From positions 62,480 to 93,957 of the forward strand of contig BEXV01000853.1 of assembly GCA_003118195.1 (NCBI GenBank): a stretch of DNA of 31,478 nt, read 5' to 3'. The notes beneath the pieces are model-generated. The model had not been told where the DNA came from and ran no database searches. It saw only the letters and a list, made by a program, of their open reading frames with translations. A program made the position numbers and the translations under genes. Positions 23,201 to 30,804 of the stretch are shown here, piece by piece. This stretch comes from Hemicentrotus pulcherrimus. Taxonomy: Eukaryota; Echinodermata; Echinoidea; Camarodonta; Strongylocentrotidae. Each line of letters opens with the position of its first letter. Position 1 is the first letter of the stretch.

Positions 23201-25381
23201 AATATTTTAAAGTAGAAATGTGGTTCAGTCTCTGTATCATAAGAATTCTGTATGGTCGCAATATTTACCTTTTCAAAGGATATAACTGCGAATACAATTT
23301 GTATACAGTATCATAATTTGTTACGACAGTTTCATAAATAGTAATGATCATTTTAATCATCAACAACGGGATTTTGGATTTGTTATGCTCACAATTGTGC
23401 GCTTGTAACTATGGTAATGTAAATCGATTATAGACCCCCCAAAATACTTACAGATTATGGTATTACACCGCATATTATTTTTGCTATCCTTCAAATGACT
23501 CAATTACTCATAGGAGAAATGAAGGAAGACCGTTCCGCATTTAGAGACAGTTTTGGCAACTACTATGACCATGTTCTTGACCTAAGCTACAGTTTTAGTC
23601 CCGTACAAAGAGGCTCTCACTCAGAAAGGTCACGGAGAGGATAATACAATTAGGGCGTCGCCTATGATGTCATACTAACTCGTCATGGTTAATAGACGGT
23701 CGCTATGGTGATCAAAATAATGACAAAACGGTCTCTAGGCTAGGTCTGGATTTTTATTACAAAACCACCCTGTGTTTTGCTTATTTGACTTTTGTGTTGT
23801 CGAATGACTTCATAGCTAGTTTAAACAAATGATTTCCCATAAATTTTGCACTCTTCCCGTCTGGATGTCACACATGTATAGAATTAGACTTTGCGGATAG
23901 GCGATCCTTGTACTAATGGAGAATTACGTTCGGAGGAACACTTCTCAGCCTTTGTAAACATTGAAATGGCTAACATATTCCAAAATGTTTAACAGAAAAT
24001 CACTTTTGGATTTTAGTATGTATTGTTAACTACATAAGGATAAAACGACTTTTTAAATTTCCAATTCATTAATTGAATTATGAATTTGTCTTCGTGAAAG
24101 AATTGATAATAACTTAAAATCTTTAACTGATATGATAATTAGCGGCATTCTTTAGCACTACAAATGATAAAAGAGACACATAGGTATATTAAATCCTGAC
24201 TTCCTATGATGAATCACCATCCCATGACATCACATCACAATATATCAATTACTCTAAAGGTCATTCTCAATCTTTGTCGGTGCATCATATCAATAGATTC
24301 CCCATAACATGCGGCAAGGATGGGAGGGGGAGGGGGGTGGGGGGTATGCTTGCTTAATAATATACGCAGTATACGCAATATTGATTTTATATCAACCCTT
24401 TCTGCTCATACGAATAGTCGAAAGTGATTTAAAGGGTGCCTAATATTGATTATTGATTTATAGAACGATTCTCAAATAACACTAACAAATATCTTCTTTT
24501 TTTTCCTTTAAAAATTTAATTTAGATTCATCCCTCCCGAAAAGACTCGAACTAACAAGCCTTACCTCCTTGTGACCGGTCGAGTGAGTGGCACAGTCTCT
24601 ATGTATGAGGTCATCGATGTTCCTTACTGGATGTTACTCAAGACCCTTGGTAAGTCTAACACCACCCCACATGTTCGGACAGATTGATATATTTATATAC
24701 TGACACCCCTATGTCTTGGCACCCACCACATTCTTTTTTAAAAACATTTTTGTCCCACCTGCGTCTACTCCAAAACACCTTTGCCCGCCTGCTTCTGGTC
24801 CAAATCAAAATTTTCCCGATTATTCAGTAGACTGAAAATAAATCATAAGTGTAACAGGAAGTCACGTAGATTATACATGTATACACTTTTTGAAAATAAT
24901 GATCTCTCGACTTGCTCTAAATGGTATTGTTATGAGAATCTCTCATTTTCTTGGTGCTTACTACATTTAATTGCGGATATTATGGTAATTTAGATACTTG
25001 ATTTTGTCATGGTCTCGTGAAACTGATGGACCAGACGCATACAACAAAAATCAACTAAAGAAGCAAGTAATCATACAGAATAAATGCACTGGCTTTGAAA
25101 AGTATTTTAAACATTCAAAAAATCTTTGATTGTATTCAGACAAATGCATTAAAATCCGATACAAAATGAAAAAAAGTCAAGGTTATTTTCACCTCCTTTA
25201 AATTTAATCGTGTGCATATAAATTCAGATTTGACATGTAGAAATAATTCACTATTCTACAATTATGCTCTTCCGTAGGAACCAACATAGAAGGAAGTAGT
25301 GCCATATCTGTGACGTCATCAGCGTTCAGCATCTTCTTCGCATTTCTGTCTGGGATGTTTGCAATCTTCATGAAAATGTAA
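7929..25381 (+). CDS. msp130: MSP130-family GPI-anchored biomineralization glycoprotein (13 exons)
   Basis: The exons (7929-8217, 12823-13044, 14209-14349, 15331-15681, 16353-16506, 17560-17704, 18814-18928, 19848-20054, 20480-20545, 21391-21656, 22478-22695, 24525-24649, 25278-25381) join in frame to 800 residues, all with GT-AG introns. Domains in order: signal peptide 1-19 (cleavage after STEA), Gly-rich linker 39-72, choice-of-anchor I-type repeats from 73, Gly-Gln repeat 257-345, the domain again to about 756, and a hydrophobic tail 782-798. Signature motifs are ANEG at 190-193 and 506-509, LQENNAIAVVD at 433-443, DSRSHDRGPE at 646-655 and VSGTVSMYE at 745-753. A GPI attachment site is likely around G772-S774. 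N-glycosylation sequons are N199, N230, N364, N446, N604 and N689. Known role of the family: a surface glycoprotein of sea urchin primary mesenchyme cells linked to calcium uptake and skeleton formation. The domain family is also found in bacteria. The start is fixed by an upstream in-frame stop and by the signal peptide. It could be an msp130-related paralogue instead of msp130 itself. Confidence 0.92.
8335..8485 (-). mobile_element. tRNA-derived SINE, copy D (minus strand, intron 1)
   Basis: On the minus strand a degenerate tRNA-like head (GATGGCTTGGCGGTATAGCA, then a weak B-box GGAGGTCTCGGATGC) is followed by CACCTTGGCAAGGCATTAAT and CCACATAACC. That matches the body motif of the SINEs at 6911 and 12374. 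The copy is old and truncated at the 3' side. Confidence 0.65.
10573..10590. promoter_or_regulatory. Paired homeodomain-like sites (TAATTA GCC TAATTA)
   Basis: Two TAATTA cores separated by three bases in intron 1. Paired-class homeodomain proteins such as Alx1, a skeletogenic regulator, bind spaced TAAT/ATTA half-sites. Such AT-rich matches are frequent by chance in this sequence, so this is weak. Confidence 0.2.
11567..12136. repeat. Diverged tandem duplication, two units of about 285 bp (intron 1)
   Basis: Unit 1 covers about 11567-11850 and unit 2 about 11856-12136. Shared blocks in the same order are CGAACACATG-ATACAACTT, CACTAACG, TATAAACCT-CATGATT, ATGTTATGTA/ACGTTATGTACGTGAA, AATAATACTGGA, GTAAGGAGAGTT and TTTTTTC-TTTCTGG. 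Divergence is high, so the duplication is old. No coding potential or RNA structure was recognised. Confidence 0.85.
12374..12715 (+). mobile_element. tRNA-derived SINE, copy B (intron 1)
   Basis: The head GGAGGTGTCGTGATATAGTGG matches the start of copy A at 6912. The B-box region is GGGGGTTCAAATCC, and the body is CGTCCTTTGACAAGACATTA with CTCCACCCAAGCGTTAATGG and GTACCTGG. It ends in a long AT-rich tail with ATT/TTATTA repeats (about 12600-12715). It sits just upstream of exon 2. Confidence 0.82.
12823..13044 (+). CDS. msp130: MSP130 exon 2
   Basis: Encodes residues 97-170. It begins by completing a Gly codon and reads GGQFVQIVDFSDVVMPKVV, a typical N-terminal blade of choice-of-anchor I proteins, followed by ECGDLVAFLQPGK. 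The acceptor is TTTCATTTCAG and the donor GAAG|GTAGA. It is phase 1-1, so skipping it would keep the frame. Confidence 0.9.
13140..13200 (-). mobile_element. Possible SINE fragment with B-box only
   Basis: On the minus strand GGGTTCGAATCCC is a perfect T-arm/B-box type sequence followed by TTATCGGGGC. There is no A-box or acceptor stem, so it is not a tRNA gene. It is probably a remnant of a tRNA-like SINE. Confidence 0.4.
13198..13315. repeat. Degenerate (AATAG)n pentanucleotide tract
   Basis: Repeated AATAGAA/TAGAATAGAA units with substitutions in intron 2. Confidence 0.8.
13711..13977. repeat. Palindrome-rich element beside an assembly gap
   Basis: This is a GC-richer block inside GA-rich flanks. 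It contains AAATAGC-CC-GCTATTT (13728-13743) with a near-perfect inverted copy at 13856-13871, a direct repeat ATCAGCTCGAGAT (13711 and about 13785), and a perfect palindrome CCCAAGATATCTTGGG (13882-13897). It also has two hairpins (13818-13853 and 13923-13959) whose 20-base loops both contain CGGGCTGAT although the stems differ. It looks like a fold-back mobile element or several nested ones, cut by the gap. The family is not identified. Confidence 0.6.
13978..14037. other. Assembly gap (60 N)
   Basis: Sixty undetermined bases in intron 2. They do not touch any exon. The gap directly follows the palindrome cluster, and secondary structure or repeat collapse may have caused it. The true length may differ. 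Confidence 0.98.
14209..14349 (+). CDS. msp130: MSP130 exon 3: first ANEG motif
   Basis: Encodes residues 171-217. VGSQPIAVRFAQGCSLIIVA leads into ANEG (190-193), a family hallmark, then GENNYTKKYVNPEGTITTV with a sequon at N199. The acceptor is AATATCCAG and the donor GCAG|GTAAGT. It is phase 1-1. Confidence 0.92.
14690..14850. mobile_element. Imperfect fold-back element (intron 3)
   Basis: CTTTTAGATTTGC (14723-14735) is exactly complementary to GCAAATCTAAAAG (14814-14826), and GACGTCC (14763-14769) to GGACGTC (14791-14797). Weaker pairing extends outward (GCGCCAGTCATT against AATGACGCC) and inward (GTGGA with TCCAC). The centre is TTTTAATGCACTGCCTTGAA. There is no frame. This is a MITE-like or hairpin-forming repeat. 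Confidence 0.55.
15331..15681 (+). CDS. msp130: MSP130 exon 4: Gly-Gln repeat cassette
   Basis: Encodes residues 218-334. It starts GSVSNGPSQQIVNTTFGAGG (sequon N230), then PMAGFPGTTWNPNTGAG, then a run of GGQ triplets broken by RFPGQ, YPGQ and YYPGQ. The DNA is a 9-base minisatellite of CAAGGCGGA type. The preferred donor is GGTG|GTACGT (phase 1). AAG|GTGG three bases earlier is in the same phase. The insertion is typical of MSP130 compared with plain bacterial relatives. Confidence 0.9.
16353..16506 (+). CDS. msp130: MSP130 exon 5
   Basis: Encodes residues 335-385 and two bases of codon 386. It completes the Gly-Gln stretch (GWGQGGGQGGGNNPQYP), then returns to the folded domain with TICNGTSTMSYVVNQINFHK (sequon N364) and FNAPAE. 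The acceptor is CTCTCCTCCAG and the donor GCCGA|GTAAGT. Confidence 0.92.
16528..16862. repeat. Two CAT/ATC trinucleotide arrays (intron 5)
   Basis: Arrays at about 16528-16652 and 16740-16862 are separated by about 90 bases of A-rich sequence. They consist of CAT repeats with ACC, TAT and AGC variants. Frames give Ile, Met or Asp runs and are not genes, since the tract lies in a confirmed intron. Confidence 0.93.
17349..17481. repeat. 31-bp minisatellite containing AAGCGCTT (intron 5)
   Basis: Repeats of about 31 bases built from ACATTTACAAAGCGCTT and AATACAATGTTTCT, with the last two full units nearly identical and earlier ones truncated. The core resembles the dispersed hairpin element at 28695-28760. 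The preceding 17290-17348 contains a duplicated AATAATACATTACAT. Confidence 0.85.
17560..17704 (+). CDS. msp130: MSP130 exon 6
   Basis: Encodes residues 386-434: VKRLKALHVRQPYTGQLGDP, then HTFSRGLEPRHITLDGQEQI and AYISLQ. This is the PEG/PEH-I-type 'evaluation of the event against the domain' strand that precedes the LQENNA motif in choice-of-anchor I proteins. The acceptor is GAAAACAG and the donor ACAG|GTAGGA (phase 0). Confidence 0.92.
18814..18928 (+). CDS. msp130: MSP130 exon 7: LQENNAIAVVD motif
   Basis: Encodes residues 435-472: ENNAIAVVDLNNNTVIDILP, then MGVKNWKGLKIDASSADRG. This is the strongest family signature in the window and contains a sequon at N446. The acceptor is TTATTCGTAG and the donor AGAG|GTAAAG. 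Confidence 0.95.
19372..19500 (+). repeat. Dispersed repeat with telomere-like CCCTAA block, copy 1 (intron 7)
   Basis: CCCTAACCCTAACCCTAA (19372-19389) is followed by degenerate CCTAAA/CCTGAA units and then CGTCTTTGAAGAAAATAAAG and AGCAAATGTCG. The non-telomeric part matches 29590-29700 (AGTCTTTGACGAAATAAAGC). This is therefore part of an interspersed family and not a fused chromosome end. Confidence 0.7.
19848..20054 (+). CDS. msp130: MSP130 exon 8: second ANEG motif
   Basis: Encodes residues 473-541: GIMFQQYDQLNSFPMPDAIE, then TYYDAMGDLYVVTANEGA with ANEG at 506-509, and an acidic EFEEVEIGEEFIVE stretch. The DAI-Y-YVVTANEGD pattern is conserved in bacterial choice-of-anchor I proteins. 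The acceptor is GTCTGCTGCAG and the donor GAAG|GTGAGG. Confidence 0.94.
20480..20545 (+). CDS. msp130: MSP130 exon 9 (short)
   Basis: A 66-base exon encoding residues 542-563 (ELLPQPVIDSPLGQAMAEET then QL). The acceptor is TTTCCTCCTAG and the donor TTAG|GTAAGT. Both flanking phases are 1, and both neighbours join cleanly through it. It is too short to stand as an open frame on its own and is supported by the junctions. Confidence 0.82.
20641..20810 (-). repeat. Dispersed repeat, copy 2 (intron 9, inverted relative to 4478-4652)
   Basis: The reverse complement aligns with 4478-4652 across its whole length, with the block TATAGAGGGCGCAAGTAGCT identical. The two copies are 16 kb apart in opposite orientation and could pair in principle. 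Confidence 0.85.
21391..21656 (+). CDS. msp130: MSP130 exon 10: FGGRG and DSRSHDR motifs
   Basis: Encodes residues 564-652. ATLFSMVDGNN leads to EVFMFGGRGISAYKVDPITM (the GGRS-F-type motif of the family; sequon N604), then DSGDVIETEIAKFFPKIFNG and TKDSRSHDR. The DSRS-D pattern is widely conserved in bacterial homologues. The acceptor is CTCTATACAG and the donor AGG|GTACGT (phase 0). Confidence 0.95.
22478..22695 (+). CDS. msp130: MSP130 exon 11: GPE motif and following blade
   Basis: Encodes residues 653-724 and two bases of codon 725. GPECESLAVGDVQGRKLIFV continues the DSRSHDR-GPE signature across the intron. It is followed by GIDGVSALAIFSV, sequon N689, and DLSPESL. The acceptor is TTCTCGTAG and the donor CTTTC|GTGAGT. 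Confidence 0.95.
24322..24344 (+). repeat. G-quadruplex-forming motif (intron 11, sense strand)
   Basis: GGGAGGGGGAGGGGGGTGGG and onward has four G-runs of at least three with single-base loops. It would be present in the pre-mRNA about 180 bases before exon 12. Its function is unknown. Confidence 0.7.
24525..24649 (+). CDS. msp130: MSP130 exon 12: VSGTVSMYE motif
   Basis: Encodes residues 725-766: SFIPPEKTRTNKPYLLVTGR then VSGTVSMYEVIDVPYWMLLK. This matches the family's terminal strand (bacterial members typically read VANE-SGTV-YEI). The acceptor is TTTAATTTAG and the donor CTTG|GTAAGT. Confidence 0.94.
25278..25381 (+). CDS. msp130: MSP130 exon 13: GPI-anchor signal and stop
   Basis: Encodes residues 767-800 and TAA at 25379-25381. 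The small-residue stretch EGSSAISVTSSA is a plausible GPI attachment region (G772-S774). It is followed by a hydrophobic tail of about 17 residues, FSIFFAFLSGMFAIFM, ending KM. There is no cytoplasmic domain after the tail, as expected for a GPI signal. The acceptor is TTCCGTAG. Confidence 0.93.
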
Positions 25382-25766
25382 TTTTATTCATAATATAATT
25401 TCTAATGCAGCTCTTTTGAAAACGTTCTTGTTTCATTTGGTGGCAGACTTCAATTTGATGAATAATGAGATTACGCAAGATTCCCCCTTTTCTTTTTGTT
25501 TGTATATGGATGTAATCTAATCTGATCAATTTGACTTCTTGATATCAAATTTAACTTTAGTTATCATGGAAGGTCGAAATAACGCTACAAAAATATATTT
25601 GAATCGTCCATTTTTAATTAATTTCAAACAACTTGTCTTGCGTTTTAGTTCTCAGGCAGGATCATAAACAAATCTCTAAACACAGGAAAAACATAGAACT
25701 TGAATTGCATAATATGATTCTCTTTAAAGATGAAAATGTAATTCTTATATGGCCAGATCCTTTGGC

Positions 25767-25772
25767 AATAAA
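25767..25772 (+). terminator. Possible polyadenylation signal AATAAA (proximal)
   Basis: A consensus hexamer 386 bases after the stop, followed by a T-rich stretch (TATTTTTCTTC). It would give a short 3' UTR. Confidence 0.45.
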
Positions 25773-26280
25773 TATTTTTCTTCTAGCATATAAGCAAGGC
25801 ACCCTATAAAATACTTTTTTTTAAAGCGATTTTCTTTAGGCAATTTAGTATTATCTTTTTGGTGAAGATTTTTGATGTTACTATGTAAGGTCATTGTAAT
25901 ATATTGATATAACACACAATTATTGTAACCAAGAGTTTTTAAAAATCAACATTCTTATTTATGTCTTATGTGGAAACGTGCAATGGTATTTTGTTCTTAT
26001 GTACAATTGTATGAACAGTGGTGACGATGAAAGGTATTTGATATAAATTTGCTTATTCCGGATTTTCTTTACCTTTATATATTCAGAAAATGCGATTGGT
26101 AAACTGAAATGTTGAACGATGTGGAAAGTGTCGGATATGTTGATATGTTAGTTTATTTCGATACAGTCGTATCAACACAAATGATGTACCTTACATTTAA
26201 CAAAGCCAATATTTACAAGTCGTATTGTTTGAAATTTATTATAAAGTGCAATATTTTGTAAATTTTGGATCAACAAAAAT

Positions 26281-26286
26281 AATAAA
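26281..26286 (+). terminator. Possible polyadenylation signal AATAAA (distal)
   Basis: A consensus hexamer about 900 bases after the stop, with a T/G-rich region (CTTATGTTGCGTATGAG) some 45 bases downstream. Confidence 0.4.
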
Positions 26287-26300
26287 TTGCATAATAACAA

Positions 26301-28311
26301 CATGAACATAATGTCTATAAGATTGACTTCTTATGTTGCGTATGAGTTCTTAAAAGTAGCAAAGAGAGGGGAAAGAAATATAGCTCCGAATATTCATTTT
26401 ATTCGTGCTTAATATTTCGAATGGATCAACACGGCTAGGTCAAGCGTTTTGACTAGGTCAAGAGTTACTGACTGTATATAAATTTGATTGTGAAATACTT
26501 GCCCGACTTGTGAAAGCAGTAATATCCTTGTTTTAATATTCAGCATTATCAATCCCTCAGTCAACCCCCGTGTCAACACGTTATATAAACTGGAGTTTCG
26601 TCGAATCCCTTTACTAATGGAGAGACATACACGGATTAGGCACTGGAATACGAATAACATTCGCGACATGCAATACCGATATTCTAGTCAATTTGTGTAT
26701 TCCAATGACTGTAAGGCAAATCCAAATACATAGAATTTGATTATAAAAAGCTTACATTTTAAGGAAGACCCCCAAAACAAATACACGACCGTAAGATAGT
26801 GAGGGGGTATCAAAAGGATTGCAAGAAATATATAAACTTGTTAAACATCATGATGGGATTTGTTTGAAAAAAAAATGAACATAGGCTGGAATGGGTTTCA
26901 TAAAAAGAAATATACAGGGCTCGAAATAAGATTTGAAAATTATACATCACTATAAAAATGAGATCATCAGGCTGATTTTGTAAAGAGCATACTGCGTTAA
27001 CAATGTAGGCCTTACTGAAATAATGTCATTCCCTCTTATTGCCATACAAAGTTTAGAAGTAAGAGAGCACCAAAATGTTTCCCACATATTAAGAAGCAGT
27101 ACAGGTTAGATGGTTGTCACTGACTGTCCTTGTGAGTAATACAACCCCCGCCCCCATGTGACTGATGACGTAAACAATACTCGCGAGTTTAGTTCAACCT
27201 CGAGTATTTCTGAAATGCAATTTAAAACATAGATTAAGCCTGATCATGAGACTAACTGGTAATAGGTCACGCACCAGGTCAAAGAATTAAACCATCATAA
27301 CACGGTTCAACACACGTGTTTGACCATATTTACAGAGAGAAATGTAGTGCAAATCTTTTAGAACTATCACAAATAAGAACTTGTCTCTTCCCTGATGGTC
27401 AAAACAACTTTCAATATAGAAATTTTCCCTTGATAAATTATAATGATTAGTTAGGCAAAGCAGTTAATAATGATATGTTATTTTAGAGCCACGACACGTG
27501 TAATAATGATAAGCGACTTGATATTGTTGATTATACAGATACATGTTATTTATTCGTTTTGTACATACAGGCTTGTTTGTGGGACCCTGGGTTCTTTATT
27601 TATTATCAGAAAAGTACTGAAGATAGGATCTGAATGTGACAGTCGGGATATAATATACACATGAGTCAGTTATGCACAATCCTAAGCCCATAGTTTCTAA
27701 GTACGGTATGATTTATTCCAAATTGACGAAACACTTGTGGATTATCATTCATATATAGGCCTATATACACCCTTACATACGTATAAACACACATACATTC
27801 TTACAAACGTACATATAAACATACATAACAACACCTTGATATACATAGATACAGAAATATCATATACAAAGATAAATAGGTTTGTATAAATAATACACAG
27901 CCCTTGCACTGAAATCTAATTTTCTTAATCTGTTATCGATAGAAATATACTACGTAAATGACTCAAATCTATCTTTTTGATAAAATAATAACCTATCGTA
28001 TTCTGATGATACAGCGCACTCTCCGTGGTTAATAACATAGAGCAAGATTTATTTAGGAGGCTTTTATAACAGGTAATTCGCAAAAAAAACATAATGCAAG
28101 AAAACATACTAGACATTGCAATATAAAGAGTATTAATAACACAAATTCATTTTGTTCAATAAAATTCTGGAAAAGTTTATACAAAACTGAGCTGATATTG
28201 ATATAAATCTGGACTGAAAATAGACCGCTGACTGTAGAAAGCTTAGTCATATCCACAAAGTAATTATCTCTTCCTTTCTCTACGGGATAGGGTAAAGTAA
28301 GCCAAGCCTAG
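26301..28311. other. Unassigned intergenic sequence
   Basis: AT-rich, with no supported gene. The open frame on the minus strand at 26409-26669 resembles nothing I know. A loose CATA/ACATACAT tract lies at about 27755-27870. Confidence 0.45.
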
Positions 28312-28323
28312 GCTGACGTCAGC
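28312..28323. promoter_or_regulatory. Perfect palindrome GCTGACGTCAGC (CRE-like)
   Basis: A 12-base perfect palindrome containing the CREB/ATF consensus TGACGTCA, in a locally GC-richer patch (28290-28360). No gene start is recognised next to it, so function is speculative. Confidence 0.3.
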
Positions 28324-28379
28324 GGATAGTGTCTGGGGAAGAGTTGGGCTGGGATCGGTCTTCCTTTCTGAGATTAGCT

Positions 28380-28480
28380 AGGGTCTCAACACCTGACAGT
28401 CAGGATTAGATTCAACCTACTACTGTACTACCCTTCTTAGCAAACTAGGTGACCAGCTCATCAGCTCTACCACTGTTTCA
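28380..28480 (-). mobile_element. Degenerate tRNA-like SINE fragment
   Basis: On the minus strand CAGTGGTAGAGCTGATGAGC resembles an A-box and GGTTGAATCTAATCC a mutated B-box, about 70 bases apart, as in a tRNA head. Decay and the lack of clean stems make a working tRNA unlikely. Confidence 0.35.
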
Positions 28481-28694
28481 ACACAGATAAATAACAAATA
28501 TCAGGTTTTTAATCAAGAAAAGCAAATAAATAGTCTTTGTGATTTTCATTTTTCTTGTTTTTGCAATTTAAATTCATATGTATCTTTATATAATACAAAA
28601 TTAAATACAGTAAATAATATTCAAAGAGGGGAGAAAAACGTCGAGGGCATTAGGAAACTTAATCACTGTACAAATATGTCATTTGCCTGAGGGT

Positions 28695-28760
28695 AGTAAT
28701 AATAATAATATTCCGCTTTTATATAGCGCTTAATACAAATGTCGCTAAGCGCTTTACATA
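28695..28760. repeat. Dispersed hairpin element with AGCGCTT/AAGCGCT arms
   Basis: AATAATAATAAT is followed by TTTATATAGCGCTTAATAC and AAATGTCGCTAAGCGCTTTA. The inverted arms AGCGCTT and AAGCGCT enclose a short loop. The same core appears as a minisatellite at 17349-17481. Confidence 0.6.
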
Positions 28761-28862
28761 AATACTATTACCCCGGTCATTGGATTTGATACTTGCCTGC
28801 ACACACTGTGTGCACAAACTCCACTCCCTGGGGAGCATTCCAACCATAAAATACTTGACGTA

Positions 28863-28891
28863 AGAGAGAGAGAGAGACAGAGAGAGAGAGA
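28863..28891. repeat. (GA)n microsatellite
   Basis: A GA run interrupted once by ACA. Confidence 0.9.
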
Positions 28892-29544
28892 AAACAAAAA
28901 TGAAGCATGATTGTGTCCGTAGCCTTTTCTTAAATATTTTTTAAATAAAAGGAACACGGCTAATTACACAGTTAAAAAAATCACGAACAGAGCTTATACA
29001 CAGCGCGTCGTGAAAATGTGCTTCAAAACTATGTTTCATAATTCTGTTTCGAAACGATGATGGCTTCGCAAATTAGTTATATACGCACCCTAAGTAAGTT
29101 TACAACATGTGCTATAGCCCAAAAGAAATTGAAGAGTATCTTTCGAACCAGCGACAGTGACTGGTACTTAAATATCACCCACGTCGGGTTATCAGACAGG
29201 GAATTCTATTTCCTAAATTTGTCAGCGTTTCGACATATCAACAACATAATATGACAGATTACTTATTGAATTATGACTTTAACTGCTTCACGTGAAACCC
29301 AGGTCATTCCGTTAATTCGTTTTTGCTAAAATAATCCCCAATTGATAAATTAATTCAGCCGATTGTACAGAACCGATTTTATTTAATGATGTTTTTTCAA
29401 TCTATAAAACTATTTAAAATTTTAAATCGTGTATAAAGATGATTGAGTAAGCTTTCAATAAAACGTAGTTTATGCGTTGTATTTGTTGACCATGACTGTA
29501 AGTAATGAACGGTGTCCTACGATAAACACTTCTAAAACACCATA
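28892..29544. other. Unassigned intergenic sequence
   Basis: The 65-codon frame at 29057-29254 has no recognisable similarity, signal or splice context. Nothing else is supported. Confidence 0.45.
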
Positions 29545-29589
29545 ATGATACCTGTTACCAAAGTGAGCCCTGGGCGTTACTTCAACGAT

Positions 29590-29705
29590 GACCTTAACCA
29601 TATTAACCTAAAAACCAAATTGCACCTCTGACACCGACCCAAAGTCTTTGACGAAATAAAGCCTGAGACTAATTGTCACCGGAGTTAATGTCAGACCAAA
29701 CATTG
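29590..29705 (+). repeat. Dispersed repeat, copy 2 of the telomere-like family
   Basis: CTTAACCATATTAACCTAAA is followed by AAGTCTTTGACGAAATAAAG and TTAATGTCAGACC, in the same order as 19380-19500. The telomere-like part is decayed here, while the AGTCTTTGA-GAAATAAAGC block is well preserved. Confidence 0.65.
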
Positions 29706-29829
29706 CTAAATATCTCTTATCCTTTATTTTCTTGTAACTTTAAACGCTACAACCTTCGTATCGGAACCTTTGATTTCCAGATAAACAATTTGATTGTTTT
29801 GCACTGCAAAAGAAGTAACCAGAATTCTT

Positions 29830-30170
29830 AAAGTGTGTCATTATCATCATCATCGCCATTATACTTATTATCATTAGCGCATTATAAGTATTATTATTAT
29901 TATGATTATTATGATTATTAATTACTTTTGTTATTAACCGTTTTTCAGTAATTTTTATTACAATTATTATTATTTTCATTATTCTCTATATCATTACTAC
30001 AAGTTTTATCATTATTTATAATTATAACTTTTTTTTTAACGATTCTTGATATTGTTGTTGTTAGTTTATTAGCTATTGTGAATCCTTTTTTTTTGGTCTT
30101 ATTATTATCACTGTTATTATTAATATTTTTGGTATAATCAGTATTATCATTATTATTTTATAAACCTAAC
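29830..30170. repeat. ATT/TTA-rich low-complexity tract
   Basis: Irregular TTATTATTA and ATCATTATT triplets with T-runs. It resembles the tails of the SINEs in this window but has no head attached. Confidence 0.75.
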
Positions 30171-30540
30171 AGAGGAGTACTATCATCTTTGCTTCTTAGA
30201 AGACATTGCTCGTCTATTTCATGATTGTATGATAAAGGAAACTCTTTATTACCAAATTACCGCTCGCCAGTAAATTGTGACCATATATGATCAATATTCA
30301 AGAATCACGTCAATTTTCATCTGGTCTGGATCAAAGCAGGAAGAATTTGTCAGTTGTTTTAAGTAAAATATAATGACCACCCTCTTCAACTGACCCACTT
30401 TTGTTATTTTGTCATCGCAACGTTTTCTCTCTCTCTCTTAATTTTATCATGTGCGTAGAAACATAAATGAAAATAATGAGGTCTTCTTTGCCAAAGGTAG
30501 CATATCCGTCTTAATAATGCTATTCCTCTTAGTTCTGTAA

Positions 30541-30700
30541 TCATTATTACCCTAATACTCCCATGTGCCCATTAACAACTAAGCAGAGAGGGGCACTGTG
30601 GGCAAAACTCCTTGTCCAAAGATGTAACCATCGACCGAGAATCGAACCCAGAACCTCTCGTATGGGAAGCCAAGAGCTTTCACCAATGTACCACATCTCT
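30541..30700 (-). mobile_element. tRNA-derived SINE, copy C
   Basis: On the minus strand, GAGATGTGGTACATTGGTGA (A-box region) is followed by GGTTCTGGGTTCGATTCTCG with a perfect B-box GGTTCGATTC, then a body containing ATCTTTGGACAAGGAGTTTT and GTTGTTAATGGGCACATGGG. The layout matches copies A and B, with a diverged body, so it is a related subfamily. Confidence 0.7.
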
Positions 30701-30804
30701 AAACGGGAGGGGGATGGGGTGATTTTCATGTTCTGAAAGTTTTAGACACAGCAAACAAACTGCTTAGTAAGACATGAAGCATGTAAGAACATACCTATCT
30801 TGCA

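Larger units (their letters stand above)
25382..26300 (+). other. msp130: 3' untranslated region of the MSP130 gene (extent uncertain)
   Basis: AT-rich sequence after the stop, with AATAAA at 25767-25772 and at 26281-26286. The 3' end cannot be fixed from sequence alone. A long 3' leader is plausible, since no other gene begins here. Confidence 0.45.

Noticed and set aside
9570..23745. Similarity between about 9590-9625 and 23690-23745 (shared AACGGTCT-TAGGCTA)
   Set aside because: The shared stretch is too short to call a repeat family without a computed alignment.
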